A DNA stretch of 64,000 nucleotides, taken from Liolophura sinensis. Lineage: Eukaryota; Mollusca; Polyplacophora; Chitonida; Chitonidae. Below the pieces are notes generated by a model. The model saw only the letters and a program-made list of their open reading frames with translations. It did no database searches and was not told the origin of the DNA. Position numbers and translations under genes: made by a program. Shown here piece by piece: positions 13,921 through 25,130 of this stretch. The stretch lies in contig NC_088302.1 in NCBI RefSeq assembly GCF_032854445.1, positions 47,408,645 to 47,472,644 of the forward strand. Reading direction: 5' to 3'. Every line of letters starts with the position of its first letter. Positions within the stretch are counted from its first letter, which is position 1.

Positions 13921-14499
13921 AATCATACTCAATTTTATCGTCTCTCCAAGCAAATATGCCACACAATATGTTCATGGTCAGGTTAGCGTTCTTCTAAGCA
14001 CATGTTTGCCATGCGGTGTAGAACACAGAGGAAACAAAACCCTACCTGTCACAATTTATTTCTGTGATTTTGCAGCTCAGCATCATTATTATGAAAAAAG
14101 GAATGATTCATGGTAACATACATCCATCTACTGATGCTTCTTTAATGGAACGATCAGCCGACTGGATCTACATTTTGTGTAAACAGAATGTGTTAAACAT
14201 TCTAAACTATCGTTTTTCTGTTAAGTCACCCACAGAACAAAGAGAAATTCCTGAGCAATAGAATATTTACGTTCCGGTATAAGGCGACAGCAGTGCCCAA
14301 AATTCTGATTCCTTTGAAGCTGTATATATTAGGGGCTTCTACATTAGGTGGCGAGTTTATACCGTGGCATGCAAGTTTAAGAAGTGTTAAGAAGTGCTAT
14401 ACCAGGTTTATGTACCAGGTTTATGTACACTGCAGCGTGTTACATACCTCTTTTAATTCAGCGCATTGTTAAGAAATGCCATATGATGTTCATGTATGC

Positions 14500-14870
14500 T
14501 GTACCATCCTTGTTTCATGTTTAGTTCAAGGTAGCTTATATAAATGTGACATCGTTTCCTTATATGAAGTACCAGGTTTGATTCCTGTTATATGTTAGGG
14601 TAGACTCTAGAAGCCTCACATCGTGGTCATGTTTATTGTAGCATGTTATTTTTCTACTTAAGTAAGAAATGCCAAGAAATGCCATATGGTATTGATGTAT
14701 ACTTTACCATCTTACTTTCATATTCTAGGTGAGGGCAGTATAAGTAAATATAACATCGTGTTCATGAATACAGTCCTATGTTATTTCTCTGTTTTTAGCC
14801 AGAGCAGTATTCAGAAAAGACGACCATGTATATTGTACCACATTTTCCCTATGTTTTAGGTCAGGGCAGT
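14500..14870 (+). repeat. Degenerate acceptor-like tandem repeat leading into nAChR exon 2
   Basis: Several units of about 60-75 bp each end in a pyrimidine-rich stretch plus tag, followed by sequence resembling the exon start. TAG positions: 14524, 14598, 14728, 14798 and the real acceptor at 14859; the 130-bp gap is about two units. After 14728 comes gtgagggcagtataag, after 14798 ccagagcagtattcag, and after 14859 the true exon gtcagggcagtaacga. Motifs such as acatcgt..ttcatg also recur between them. Confidence 0.7.
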
Positions 14871-14996
14871 AACGATGAAGTTCGGCTCCTTAAGGACCTT
14901 TTCGAGAGTTACAACCACTTGATCAGACCAGTGAGAAACATTGAGGATACCGTCCAGGTGAACTTCAGCCTTGCCCTCAGCCAGTTGATCAACATC
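14860..14996 (+). CDS. nAChR exon 2: N-terminal helix and first beta strands
   Basis: This exon encodes the start of the mature ligand-binding domain, including [18 protein letters not shown] and an N-glycosylation sequon, NFS. The acceptor AG is at 14858-14859 and the donor gtaagt starts at 14997. The resulting 137 bp with a phase 1 start matches the roughly 140-bp phase 1 second exon known from vertebrate alpha7 genes. A second AG at 14863-14864 would give a phase 0 start at 14865, so the exact start is the only doubtful point. Both splice sites lie inside repeat arrays that resemble them (described separately). Confidence 0.93.
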
Positions 14997-17900
14997 GTAA
15001 GTATGCATGAACAGCCACAGAAATACCTCGTCAGTTGATCATCGTTGTAATTATACATGCACAGTCAGAAAATACCCAACCAGTTGATCATTATAGTGAG
15101 CATACCTGAACAGCCACAGAAATACCTTGTCAGTCTATCTAGGCTGTAATTATACATGAACAGTCAGGAAATACCCAACCAGTTGATCATTATAGTGAGC
15201 ATACCTGAACAGCCACAGAAATACCTTGTCAGTCTATCTAGGTTGTAATTATACATGCACAGTCAGAAAATACCCAACCAGTTGATAATTATAGTAAGCA
15301 TACATGAACAGTCAGAAAATACCCAACCAGTTGATCACTATCGTAAGCATACATGAACAATCAGGAAATACCCCAACCAGTTGATCATTATAGTAAGCAT
15401 ACATGAACAGTCAGAAAATACCCAACCAGTTGATCACTATCGTAAGCATACATGAACAATCAGGAAATACCCAACCAGTTGATCATTATTGTAAGCATAC
15501 ATGAACAGTCAGGAAATACTCAACCAGTTGATCACTATCGTAAGCATACATGAACAATCAGGAAATACCCAACCAGTTGATCATTATTGTAAGCATACAT
15601 GAACAGTCAGGAAATACTCAACCAGTTGATCACTATCGTAAGCAAACATGAACAATCAGGAAATACCCAACCAGTTGATCATTATTGTAAGCAAACATGA
15701 ACAATCAGGAAATACCCAACCAGTTGATTAATACGTTTAGCATACATTCCCATGAGCACTGATCAGTCACAATAAAATGCCAACATCGTAAGCACACGTT
15801 GTCATTGTTTTGAAGATTTTTCACATGAGATAAGAGCAGAAACACTAAGAAATTATACCGAATCATTATACCGTGACATTATTCTGTGTCATTCAAAAGA
15901 AACCTTAATTGTCCCAATTTGTTAGGCCTGAAAGGTGTATACTTCCTCCACTGATGGCGGTGCGACTGTCGAATAATTAAAATATTTTACTTCCTGTAAT
16001 GAAAGCGTTATCTACGCTTTCTACCTTTGAAGATGTGTTTACCCTCTGGCGTTTGAGTGTTTTTCTAGCTTTGCGCACTGAGCTGTTTTAGAATGCATGC
16101 TATGTCACGAAAACAAATTCAAGAATGTAACAATATTATGCTTTCTGGTGTTCACCCAGCGCGTGCATAGTTTCTTGCTCTGAATTTGGAGAGGAAAGTC
16201 CGTTCTATCCTATGCCAGCTGTACGAGGCCAGGGTATATCGTTAGTTATTAAAGATCATCTTTGAACTAGCTCATACGGATTTATTTGTCTGTACGAAGA
16301 GGTGACAGGTCGTTATTTATTGATATAACGGTACGGCAGTACTCAGTTTGAAATCAACACCGACGATCTAAAGCGAACGATAATTTGTCTTGGATTTATC
16401 AAAGATGTCCTTCGACAATCAATAGTAGATATAAACCACCACCATCTGCTGTCTATAATTGTAAAGCAATTGACATATATGTTTGTTTTCGTAACACTTA
16501 TAAGAACATGTCGGGAGGGGAGATAACACCATCTTGTCAGCAATGTACATATTACCTTTATATCTATGGTGTATTTACTTATGGGTTTTTCAATTTCCCA
16601 GGAAATCTGGATGTTGTATGTTGATAAGAACGACAAAAATGAAAAATACCCACAAATTACCTCTGTCACTTGGGATATTTTTGTAAATACCTCGTACCAT
16701 CCAAGAACACATTTTCTTTCGTTCGCTGTTTTCTTTGGTTTGGTGTAGCGTTCCCTAGTACATGTGTTGATATGATAAAAGAGTGTTTTACTGAGGTATT
16801 GTGCGAATTATTTAGAGCTTATATAAAACCAAGATGAATGATTTTTCTTTCTCCTTACGCGGGGAATACTCCGTATATCTACTGATGTAATATAGTGTTC
16901 AACTGGTCATTTTTTGTAGTAACTATACTGAACCTCACTGTGATAGATTGATAACTGTTTCCAGTTGCGTTAACATGGCAATGCGCTAGTAATGTTTCAG
17001 TTATAGGCGTAATAATATTTTGTTCGAATCTGAACTGAGATAACGACAACTCTTTCTTTCAGGACGAAAAGAACCAAATCATGAAGACTAACGTATGGCT
17101 ACAACTGGTATGTTTGTTATAAATCGTGAAATTATAGTAGTACTACCAGATTTCTTCTGTGAGAATCCTGTATGCGTTCTAAGTTCTAATGGACCACATT
17201 AGATGCCTATGTCTGCAAAGATTCTGTATATATGTGGAAGAACTCAGTGATATCAAAACAAAGTGCATAGTTTAAAATCAAATCCATGGACCTTCTAAAG
17301 TCACTTGTAATACTTCTGTACTCATTAAATCGGAGTAATTACATGTACAATCAAAGTTGAAGATGAGGGTAAATCAGATTGAGAGTACATTTATGATGAA
17401 TAGGTTTTGGGTTATTGAAGCATTGATTCCTTCAATTCAATCCTTTACACCTTGTCAACGCTTGTTTTGCAGTATTGGTTCGACTACCAGCTATCCTGGG
17501 ACCCAACTGAGTACGGGGGCATCAATGTCATCCGGTTACCGTCCGACAAACTCTGGACCCCAGATATAGTCTTATTCAACAAGTGAGTATTGGAGTTGTC
17601 TCAACTCCCAGGTGGCTAAACCACTTTTGATTCAGTCAGGAATTGAAATGTGATTTTGAAAGTTTATTTATGAATGTTAGGATTTAACAACACATAACAC
17701 ACCTCATGATGAGAGAAATGCGACACAAATTGAATGTGCGGAACAGACTACAAGACCTAACCTCTTCCTCTGCGGGCGTAAATTCCCCTGCTTTCATTGA
17801 TTGCAGGTCTTTGTTAGTTGGACTTTTTACCAGTAATGTTTCCTTTAGCTGATGTGGAACTAGCCTCATATGAAGAGAGGCTTATAAATTAATGGCATCG

Positions 17901-20900
17901 GGTGTAGCTTTCTGGGATTCACGGTTTACAGCTTACATATACATGGGATATAAAACTTTATATATGAATTTTTTCGTAATAACAGCAATGACGAACTATC
18001 AGAAGAACAATGTTTCCACTTGCATCAGACAACAATCAGTTTGAAAGATATTAGTTCATGGAAAATATAACTTCATCCCAACCAGATAAAAGTTTTTAGG
18101 TATGTCTTAGTATTATTGTCTATTTGCCTAATTGAGTTAATGCTTGTTATTCAAGGATATGCAATAGATTCATTCATATTCATTACTTAGAGTTATTCCC
18201 CTTGGTTGCATGTTTTAGTTGAAATGTCTGAAGGATTATCCAGTAGGTGGTGTGTTGTTACTAGTGATACACATTAAGAGAAAACATCCTGTCACTGTAT
18301 TTAAATAATTTTAAATACAATATGTAGGTTAAGTCGCGACAAATGTTTGCTCTTTATTATACAGGCACATTTCACTAACATCAATATTTGCTCTAGATTT
18401 GTAAAACGATAGTCTGCGTTGTATGTGTTGTTATTGAAGGTAATAGTTACATGATTTGTTCGATATTGCGTAGACCCTCTATTTTTTATTCACGTTTTGT
18501 TGTGTGTGCTTGTTTTTCACAGACGGTATGACGTAACCATGTTATAAATTAAACACTGGAAAAAAGTTAAATTCAATCAAACCTTAACGGCTTTTCAATC
18601 TTATTCCTATATAAAAAAGGCACCTTTCCTTCACCATCTGCAACATTCAATATAAATTCTATACACACCGCGGCATTTGGTTTGGTTGACAAATGACAAT
18701 AGCTCAAAGCATTGCTTACCTGTCATTGTTTTTACTATGTCTAATTGTGTGTTGGCATATTTAGGTTTTATGGTATGTACGCAAAAGTCTATGGTGGACT
18801 GTACACATCAATTTCTTCTGCATGCATTTCCAAGGTTTTGCTAATCCTTTTTTATCTGATTTGAATTCCAGTGCTGATGGTAAATACGAGGTGTCGTATA
18901 AGTCAAACTGTGTGATATACAATAATGGCCACATAAACTGGATTCCGCCTGCCATCTACCAGAGTTCCTGTACAATTGATGTGCAGTATTTTCCCTTCGA
19001 CGAGCAGAAGTGTGAGATGAAATTCGGCTCATGGACGTTCACGGGAAAGCAGCTGAAGTTTGCGTGGTACGAAGGGATGGATAGGGTCGACCTGAACGAT
19101 TACCTGAAGAGTGGTACCTGGGATATCATAGCTTGTCCAGGTCGTATCGACGACAAGGCGGATCAACGGACCAATGAAATTACAAAGCAAGTGGTGTTTA
19201 CCATGGTGCTGCGCAGGAAGACACTTTTCTACACCGTCAATTTAATTATTCCATGTGTTTTGATTTCCTTTGTGAGCGTGTGTGTGTTTGCTCTACCGGC
19301 TGACGCCGGAGAGAAAATGACTCTGTGTATCTCCATTTTACTTGCGCTCGTTGTGTTCATGTTACTGGTCTCCAAAATTCTTCCACCGTCGCTTCGGATT
19401 CCGCTCATCGCTAAGTACCTACTTTTTACATTTGTAATGAACATATTTGCCATTTTCATAACTGTGATCATCATCAACAGGAACTATCGAACCCCGCGTA
19501 CACATCGTATGCCCTACTGGGTGCGAATTGTCTTCCTCAGATATCTGCCAAAATTGTTATTCATGGAGCGACCCGACCACGAGGAACGCTGGAAGAAAAG
19601 AGAACCTATAGAGACTCAAACTATAGACCAAAATGACACCAGACAATATACACTGAACCGGCGAACGGACCTTTTGGAGCTTACGGAAATTCACCATCCG
19701 AATTGTAAGCTAAACCCGAAGGCGGCACCCCCAACGTACGAGAAGGCTGTTCATAATAGCCAGGAAGGGGTAATACCCATGACACCCGAGATACATAAGG
19801 CAACTGAGTCGTTGATGTTCATATCCCAGCACTTGCGGAGCGAGGAGGAATATGATAATGTAAGTTTTAATGTTTAACGGTTACAGCTATGGTTACTGGA
19901 CGTGTTCTTACGACATGTTGGAATTATTCCAACGTGTCGTGATTACAATGAAAAAACTTTCTGTGACGTTCCCAAACTCTGATAGTACAGCCCATAAATC
20001 CTTTAACTCTTTTCGCAAAAATCTAAAAAATAAATGGAAGTATATTTATTCATAGTTTTGAGTGGTCTATTTAGTGATGCCTACTTCGGTTTCTTGTGAT
20101 CCTTTTCTTTAAGACAGGCATACTACTTTACGGGCAAAATTAACGATAACATGATCCTTGCCGTAGTGAATGAATACTAGGAAACAGTGGCTGTTGAAGA
20201 GTCGTAAAATTTAAAGAGACTTTAATGTGGATATGAGTTATATTTAAAATAAATTCGTTTCATACATTACAAATGAAGAATACATAACGAAGATAAAAAA
20301 TGAATTTAGTGAGAAAAAAAGACAGTACCTCAACTTGACATTTAATTAAAAAATAATAAAAGACTTACAAACACCAAACAAAATCTTTAACAATATGAGC
20401 AAAAGTGAAAATAAATAACATATTGCATTTTTCTTAGCCTTCTGAACATGAAGCAAAAAACAGCTTCGATTATCGAAGTGATATCGTGCTATCGAAGACG
20501 TTTGACGACACTGGTAAACACAAGTTCAGTATGTTTGTTATGTATAGTTCCAATAATCCAGTCTCCTCCCTGGCTTGTAAGTCTCGCATTAAGATGTATA
20601 GCATAGACATTTCCAAACGGCTCGAGGATCTATTGTACATACTACGGTGGTAGCATTGCCATTCGACTTTAGTAAGCTGTTTAGGCACCTTGATGAAGTG
20701 AGCTTTCGATTTCTCTGTTTGACATGAATTCGCTTGGGGCGGTGTATTACATTATTTCTGTAAATTTGGTACACTTATTTGTGGGTCTAGCCTCATTTGT
20801 AGGACTATTCCTGTGATACTCTTGTTTAGCTGTGTTTCAGGCCATGTATTAGAATGTTCAATGGATATTAAGTCTTTTATGAGATTGGTTCATGGATCTA

Positions 20901-22113
20901 AGGTCATTTGTTGGAATATTCATTTGATATTAGGCCTCTTGTCTAGGGTCATTTACTGGATTGGTCATTGGATATTGAGTATCTTGTGAGATTCTATAAT
21001 GAGTCTAGGGCTATTTTCTGCATTATTCATTTGGATATTAGGTTTTATGTGAGATAAGGCCGTGGATCCATTGTCATTTACTGGATTATTCATTTGATAT
21101 TGGGTCTCTTGTGAGATTAATTGGTCGAGAATATTTAGTTGGATTACTTCCCCTAGTAGCAGACGAGTCTTTTATATTCTGTAGGTTATTTCCTGGATGT
21201 TAGGTCTCTTGTTACATTATCTAAAGGTCTGGGGTCATTTGTTAGTCTATTCCATGGATAATGGTTTCTTGGGTCTAGGTTCATTTTGCTGTATTTTGTT
21301 GTACACCAAGGCGCATGTGAACTTGCATTTAGATCCATTTGTTGGATTATTCATTTGATGTTAGGTCGCTTGTGAGATTAGATAATGAGTGTTGGTTCAT
21401 TTACTGGATATTCATCAGTGGTGGGTCGCGCGTGAGATTAGCTAAAGGGCCTCTGATATTAGGATCTGGGTATTGGTTCATTTGTATGATTATTCATTTG
21501 AAAATGGGTCTCTCCAGAGATTAGGTTCTGGATCTAGGTTCATTTTCAGGATTATTCACTTGATATTGAATCCCTTGTGAGATTAGCCCCTGCATACATG
21601 TATAAGTTACACGCATTATATCTGGGATGTTTGGTCATTTGTGATATCAGACCTTGAGTGTGAGTGAATGGATTCGAGTGGGTCTCGAATATTTTGTTTG
21701 ATTACTTCTCCGCATGAGTTTTTTGTTAAATGTACGTCTTACGTGTCTTTTACGTCTTAGTTATATTTCCTGGATGTTGGATCTCTTGTTACAGGCCAAG
21801 GCAATCATCGACATGGAATGCCTCTTTATGGATCATATATGATATACGAATATCAGACTTGGGGGTTAGATTTGCACTAAATAAATGAAAAAATCTGAAT
21901 AACAAATTTTACACCTTTCATGTGGATTTCTTTCTTTATTTTCAGGTTCGAGAAGACTGGAAATACGTTGCCTTGGTTTTGGATAGGCTTCACCTGTACA
22001 TATTTTTGGCTGTTACCATTGGCGGAACAATGGGGATATTTTTGCAAGCCCCACACATTTTTGAATTTGTGGATCAAGACAAGATATTGACAGATCTCGT
22101 TACCCCTTCATAG
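14860..22113 (+). CDS. Nicotinic acetylcholine receptor subunit, non-alpha-like (5 exons, 5' exon missing)
   Basis: This encodes one subunit of a pentameric, acetylcholine-gated cation channel of the plasma membrane. Joining 14860-14996, 17063-17107, 17473-17582, 18872-19859 and 21946-22113 gives one open frame of about 480 residues after the split first codon. Counting from the glycine at 14865: N-terminal helix about 5-20, loop A WTPDIVLF at 87-94, Cys-loop C129 to C143 with 13 residues between, loop B SWTF at 149-152, M1 about 215-237, M2 after GEK (242-244), M3 about 273-297, a long cytoplasmic loop, an MA-like amphipathic stretch about 426-439, M4 about 440-458, stop at 22111. The GEK motif before M2 predicts cation selectivity. 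Loop C has a single cysteine (C184) instead of the vicinal pair that defines alpha subunits, so it probably acts as a complementary subunit or in an unusual receptor. The signal-peptide exon was not identified. Family assignment is very secure; the subtype is not. Confidence 0.96.
14982..15725 (+). repeat. 49-bp minisatellite containing copied exon end and splice donor
   Basis: About 15 head-to-tail units of roughly 49 bp. The first unit contains the last 15 bases of exon 2 (cagttgatcaacatc) followed by its donor gtaag. Later units read cagttgatcactatcgtaag or cagttgatcattattgtaag, then catacatgaacaatcagg and aaatacccaac. Many units keep GTAAG at the same place. Alternate units resemble each other more than neighbours do (98-bp dimer structure) in the distal half. 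The array ends at a decayed unit near 15721. Confidence 0.92.
15726..17062 (+). other. Rest of nAChR intron 2
   Basis: Non-coding, AT-rich intron sequence between the 49-bp array and exon 3. Short overlapping open frames around 16343-16748 on both strands show no family signature. Nothing else recognised. Confidence 0.8.
17063..17107 (+). CDS. nAChR exon 3 (45 bp)
   Basis: A 15-codon exon, [15 protein letters not shown], carrying the loop D tryptophan region. It is flanked by tttcag at 17057-17062 and gtatgt from 17108, phase 0 at both ends. Forty-five bases is the typical size of this exon across nAChR genes, which supports the model strongly. Confidence 0.96.
17473..17582 (+). CDS. nAChR exon 4 (110 bp)
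   Basis: Encodes [11 protein letters not shown] through the loop A motif WTPDIVLFN. The acceptor is ttgcag at 17467-17472 and the donor gtgagt from 17583. The last two bases (AA) complete an asparagine codon with the first base of the next exon. The size of 110 bp and the split codon within NNADG are typical of nAChR genes. Confidence 0.96.
17583..18871 (+). other. nAChR intron 4
   Basis: AT-rich intron from gtgagt at 17583 to ccag at 18868-18871. I see no repeat or coding signal in it. Confidence 0.85.
18872..19859 (+). CDS. nAChR exon 5: rest of ligand-binding domain, M1-M3, cytoplasmic loop
   Basis: A 988-bp exon that fuses what are several exons in vertebrates. It starts at acceptor ccag (18868-18871) with TGCTGATGG, giving NADGKYEV, and ends before gtaagt at 19860. 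It holds the Cys-loop [15 protein letters not shown], loop B GSWTF, a loop C region reading [11 protein letters not shown] with only one cysteine, M1, M2 ([20 protein letters not shown]), M3 and a proline- and charge-rich cytoplasmic loop. M2 positions: -1' Glu, 2' Thr, 6' Ser, 9' Leu, 13' Val, 20' Lys. An additional unpaired-looking cysteine is C109 in [10 protein letters not shown]. The open frame runs further upstream only because the intron happens to be open there. Confidence 0.97.
20815..21800 (+). repeat. Degenerate 60-70 bp tandem repeat in nAChR intron 5
   Basis: A run of diverged units in the intron 19860-21945. Recurrent blocks are ggtcatttgttggattattc, atttgatattaggtctcttg and tgagattag, with around a dozen partly eroded copies. 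The array stops about 140 bp before the last coding exon. Confidence 0.75.
21946..22113 (+). CDS. nAChR exon 6: M4 and C terminus
   Basis: The last coding exon begins after ttcag at 21941-21945 in phase 0 with [20 protein letters not shown], the pre-M4 amphipathic helix running into M4. It ends in a short extracellular tail, DLVTPS, and TAG at 22111-22113. The reading frame matches the phase 0 donor of the preceding exon. Confidence 0.96.
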   Translation, partial: VREDWKYVALVLDRLHLYIFLAVTIGGTMGIFLQAPHIFEFVDQDKILTDLVTPS

Positions 22114-23985
22114 TCTATGTTGGAGAAGAAAGTGAAGGCATCACAACACTGACCATATTTTTGGCCGTCGAAAGTAGAACCGAGCTATGTCATGTGACCC
22201 GACTGGTAGCATTAGCCTATGCATTTAAAAAACGAGGAATTACATAACCCTGATAGTTGTTTTCTTCTGTCTATTCATATTTTGATTTGGTTTAAAGTCA
22301 TAGTGAAGCAGATTGGGTGAAAATCGTGCTAGCTAGGTTTTGGTATGTAGGAGGAATCAGACCTATTAATAAAGCCTCGATAGCTTCAAAGGCTAAATAA
22401 AAATAGCATAAACAGTCTTAAGAGTGGTACTGGTACTGAAAATCCAGCAGGATAAAAGATATATGACGACTTTCATGTCACTGACGACACTTCCGTTCAC
22501 GACTGGACATCTTCTGTTCACGACTGGACATCTTCCGTTCACGACATTGGTGTCCCCTTACGTGTGGTTCCGGTTTTCTGTAAGAATTAAGGGCACTGCT
22601 GTGGAAAGGATACAGTAACGAAAACCAAACAAACATTAATAAACAGCTTTGTAATCTGACTTCAGATTTCGCGCTATCTCGTGAGATCTGGTAGTCACAT
22701 GATCGTCTCAGTATTTGCCTGCCATCGTGGAACAACTGTTTTTGTTTTTTCTACTGCCTGTACATAATGTACATATGGAAGTAACGATTTGATGCAAATT
22801 TCCATCTGTCGTGGTTTATAACTCATATCCGGAATCTGTTAAATCCCGGAACATGGTGGAAATGTATATTTCTTCTTAGCAATAAACACTGTACAGACGT
22901 TGCCGTGTGAACCTGTTTTGTGTACGGAGACGTAATTACTGCAGATTTGGACTGAGTTAAGCTATTTGTCTGTTTTTATTTTCACATGTGCTTTTTCAAC
23001 ATTGGTTTGTAAATTTTTATTAGAAATAATTTAGAAATTATAAAGAAGGCAAAGTGTGATTTTAGTTGAAGTTCAGATATTTGTGGTTATCATTTTTTTT
23101 TATTGCGAATCATTGAAAATGAAGGTATAAGGATTGATGATGTACCATTTGTAAATTTATTATTTTTTCTCCTTGTCGACTTATGTAACGTACCAGGCGT
23201 TTCATTTTTAAGGAACTCATTTATCTAATATTTATTGTGAAGTGTTTATCATTCGTATCATCTTTGGAGATTTTTGATGTGGAAATCAGGTCAGGTTTGT
23301 CAGACAGCTTGTTTCACTTTCACCGTTTGCTAATATATTTGTTTCAAAATAAGTATATAGGTGTGTTATTCATGTAGGGAATAATGTTTGTGTATGTATC
23401 TAGAGGGGTAAGGACCAAATGCTTCTTTTTACCTCTATGACCCGGTTCGAGACACGTGATCATTCTCGCGTGGACTACTCATATAAAGGTGTCTTCAGTT
23501 TTAAATAAGCTTTGTTGTTGTGTCTGATACAGCCAAAAATCTTGCACCCTTTACAAAGTGGAATTGCTGACAATTTGTGTGATTGTTTTGTGAAAATACG
23601 CGAGAGCATGGAATAGGTTATTTAGCTGTAGTTTGTCTTCTACAAACTACAAACTGTGGCACTTAATAACTGTTCTGTTGGTGTCTCAAGATCTTTAGTA
23701 AATCGTATATGTGTATATGAAAGAAGTAAGGCATTTTGCCATTGGTTCGGAAGCATATAAAATATATCTTTATAACAACTGGTTAATGTACAAAGGAGCG
23801 GTGTTTCTGTAATGCGGGACATTTGTCTATATATGGATGTTAGACATGAAACAGCCATCCTTTTGCAACAGCATTGTATAAAGGCAATTAAGATTTGTTA
23901 TTTTGGATTATAAGTATATCACTGATGAAACATTGCTGAATTTTATTGTTACCATGATGGCTAGATACTGGAATTATGAATAAAA
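22114..23985 (+). other. Probable nAChR 3' UTR and downstream flank
   Basis: Non-coding AT-rich sequence after the stop codon. AATAAA hexamers occur at 22368-22373, 22396-22401, 22881-22886 and 23979-23984. Any could be the poly(A) signal, and I cannot tell which is used. A small triplication (about 21 bp: ttccgttcacgactggacat) lies at 22489-22545. Confidence 0.5.
22489..22545 (+). repeat. Three-copy 21-bp repeat in presumed 3' UTR
   Basis: Three near-identical units of ttccgttcacgactggacat (the middle one has ttctg) lie 375-430 bp after the nAChR stop codon. Confidence 0.85.
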
Positions 23986-24399
23986 GTGTAAAAATGTGAA
24001 ACACGACTTGACACCACTTCAAGTGAAAATTTGATCTTTGTTCAAAAACAATCACATAAAACTATTCCGTTCTTAAAGTGGGAGCCATATAGTGTTCAGC
24101 ATTTAAACACTTGATTTTACAGTGTCAGGTCAGGTTTATGAGAGGAGCACATCGGAGCATCCTAAGTAAACCATCGCCCTTTGACAAGTTACTGACAAAC
24201 AAACCCTCAATGGTCAAGCCAGCGAATTAATTAACTGGCCACATATATAAACTGGCGACTCACTGTGTTTCTAGACCCCAGATGCGACTGACTGGTGTTT
24301 CTACGTCCCAGATGCGCCTAGTATATAAAATGGTAACTATAGTCTATCTATTTTAGAGAGTCAACTATATTCAGCTGTCTGTAAAATCTTATTCTCGTT

Positions 24400-25130
24400 A
24401 CCAAAATTGCCTTTAGCCAGTGTCACGTAACAACTCGAGCTCTACACATTGATAAGTTGGACGTCCATGTTATTACAAAGAAATTGCAGATAGAATAATT
24501 TTTCTAATTGATAATGTTAACCTCCATAAGCTCATTTTCGACAGCAAGAACGCATTGCCTCAGGTGACGTCATAATTATTCAAAATCAAGTTACATGTTG
24601 GACAATGGGCGTGGAGAGTAATTTGTTTTACAATGGCTGCACCAACCAGCGGTTAGAACAAATTCCATCCAATAACACCGCCTATACTACTGTCTCTGTG
24701 AATAACTAGATCGCCTTAATTTCCTAGTATCCATCTCTAAAACTATACTACCGTGAGATCATATACTACAAGAGATAAAATAAAATTCATTTATTACGGT
24801 TATATTATATTCAAACGTGCAAACGATTTCAAATATGGCAGTGTCAGAAACAGGGTTTACGGTAAACTCGACAGCAGTTCAGGTAACGGGTGTCTCCCTC
24901 CTTCAATACATGTTGAATTCCGCTTAATACCCAGCATGCCACTGGTTTTTTGGTAAATATGACGTCACCCGAGGCAATTGGTTCTTGCCGTCAAAACTGA
25001 GCTCATGGACTTTAACATTATAAATTAGAAGAAGTGTTCTAACTTCATTTTCCTAGCAAGAATATAAAACTTAAAACGTATCCATGTGTACAGCTTGTGC
25101 TGTTACGTGCCCTTTCGGCATACTGTTATT
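24400..25130. mobile_element. MITE-like element with long terminal inverted repeats, copy A
   Basis: Two arms of about 150 bp are imperfect inverted repeats. The left arm has acacattgataag, taatgttaacctccataagctc, gacagcaagaac, attgcctcaggtgacgtcat (to about 24572). The right arm, reversed, gives the same blocks (gtccatgagctc, gacggcaagaac, attgcctcgggtgacgtcat), starting near 24957. The centre (about 380 bp) has no transposase and includes cagtgtcagaaacagggttt. Outer limits are approximate. A second copy lies at 30.58-31.11 kb. Confidence 0.85.

Noticed and set aside
14982-15725. CRISPR-like array
   Set aside because: Units are directly adjacent with no unique spacers, and the locus is an intron of an animal gene.
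18822-18871. Upstream start of the long nAChR open frame (as a coding start)
   Set aside because: The acceptor at 18870-18871 and the split codon from exon 4 show that the frame before 18872 is intron.
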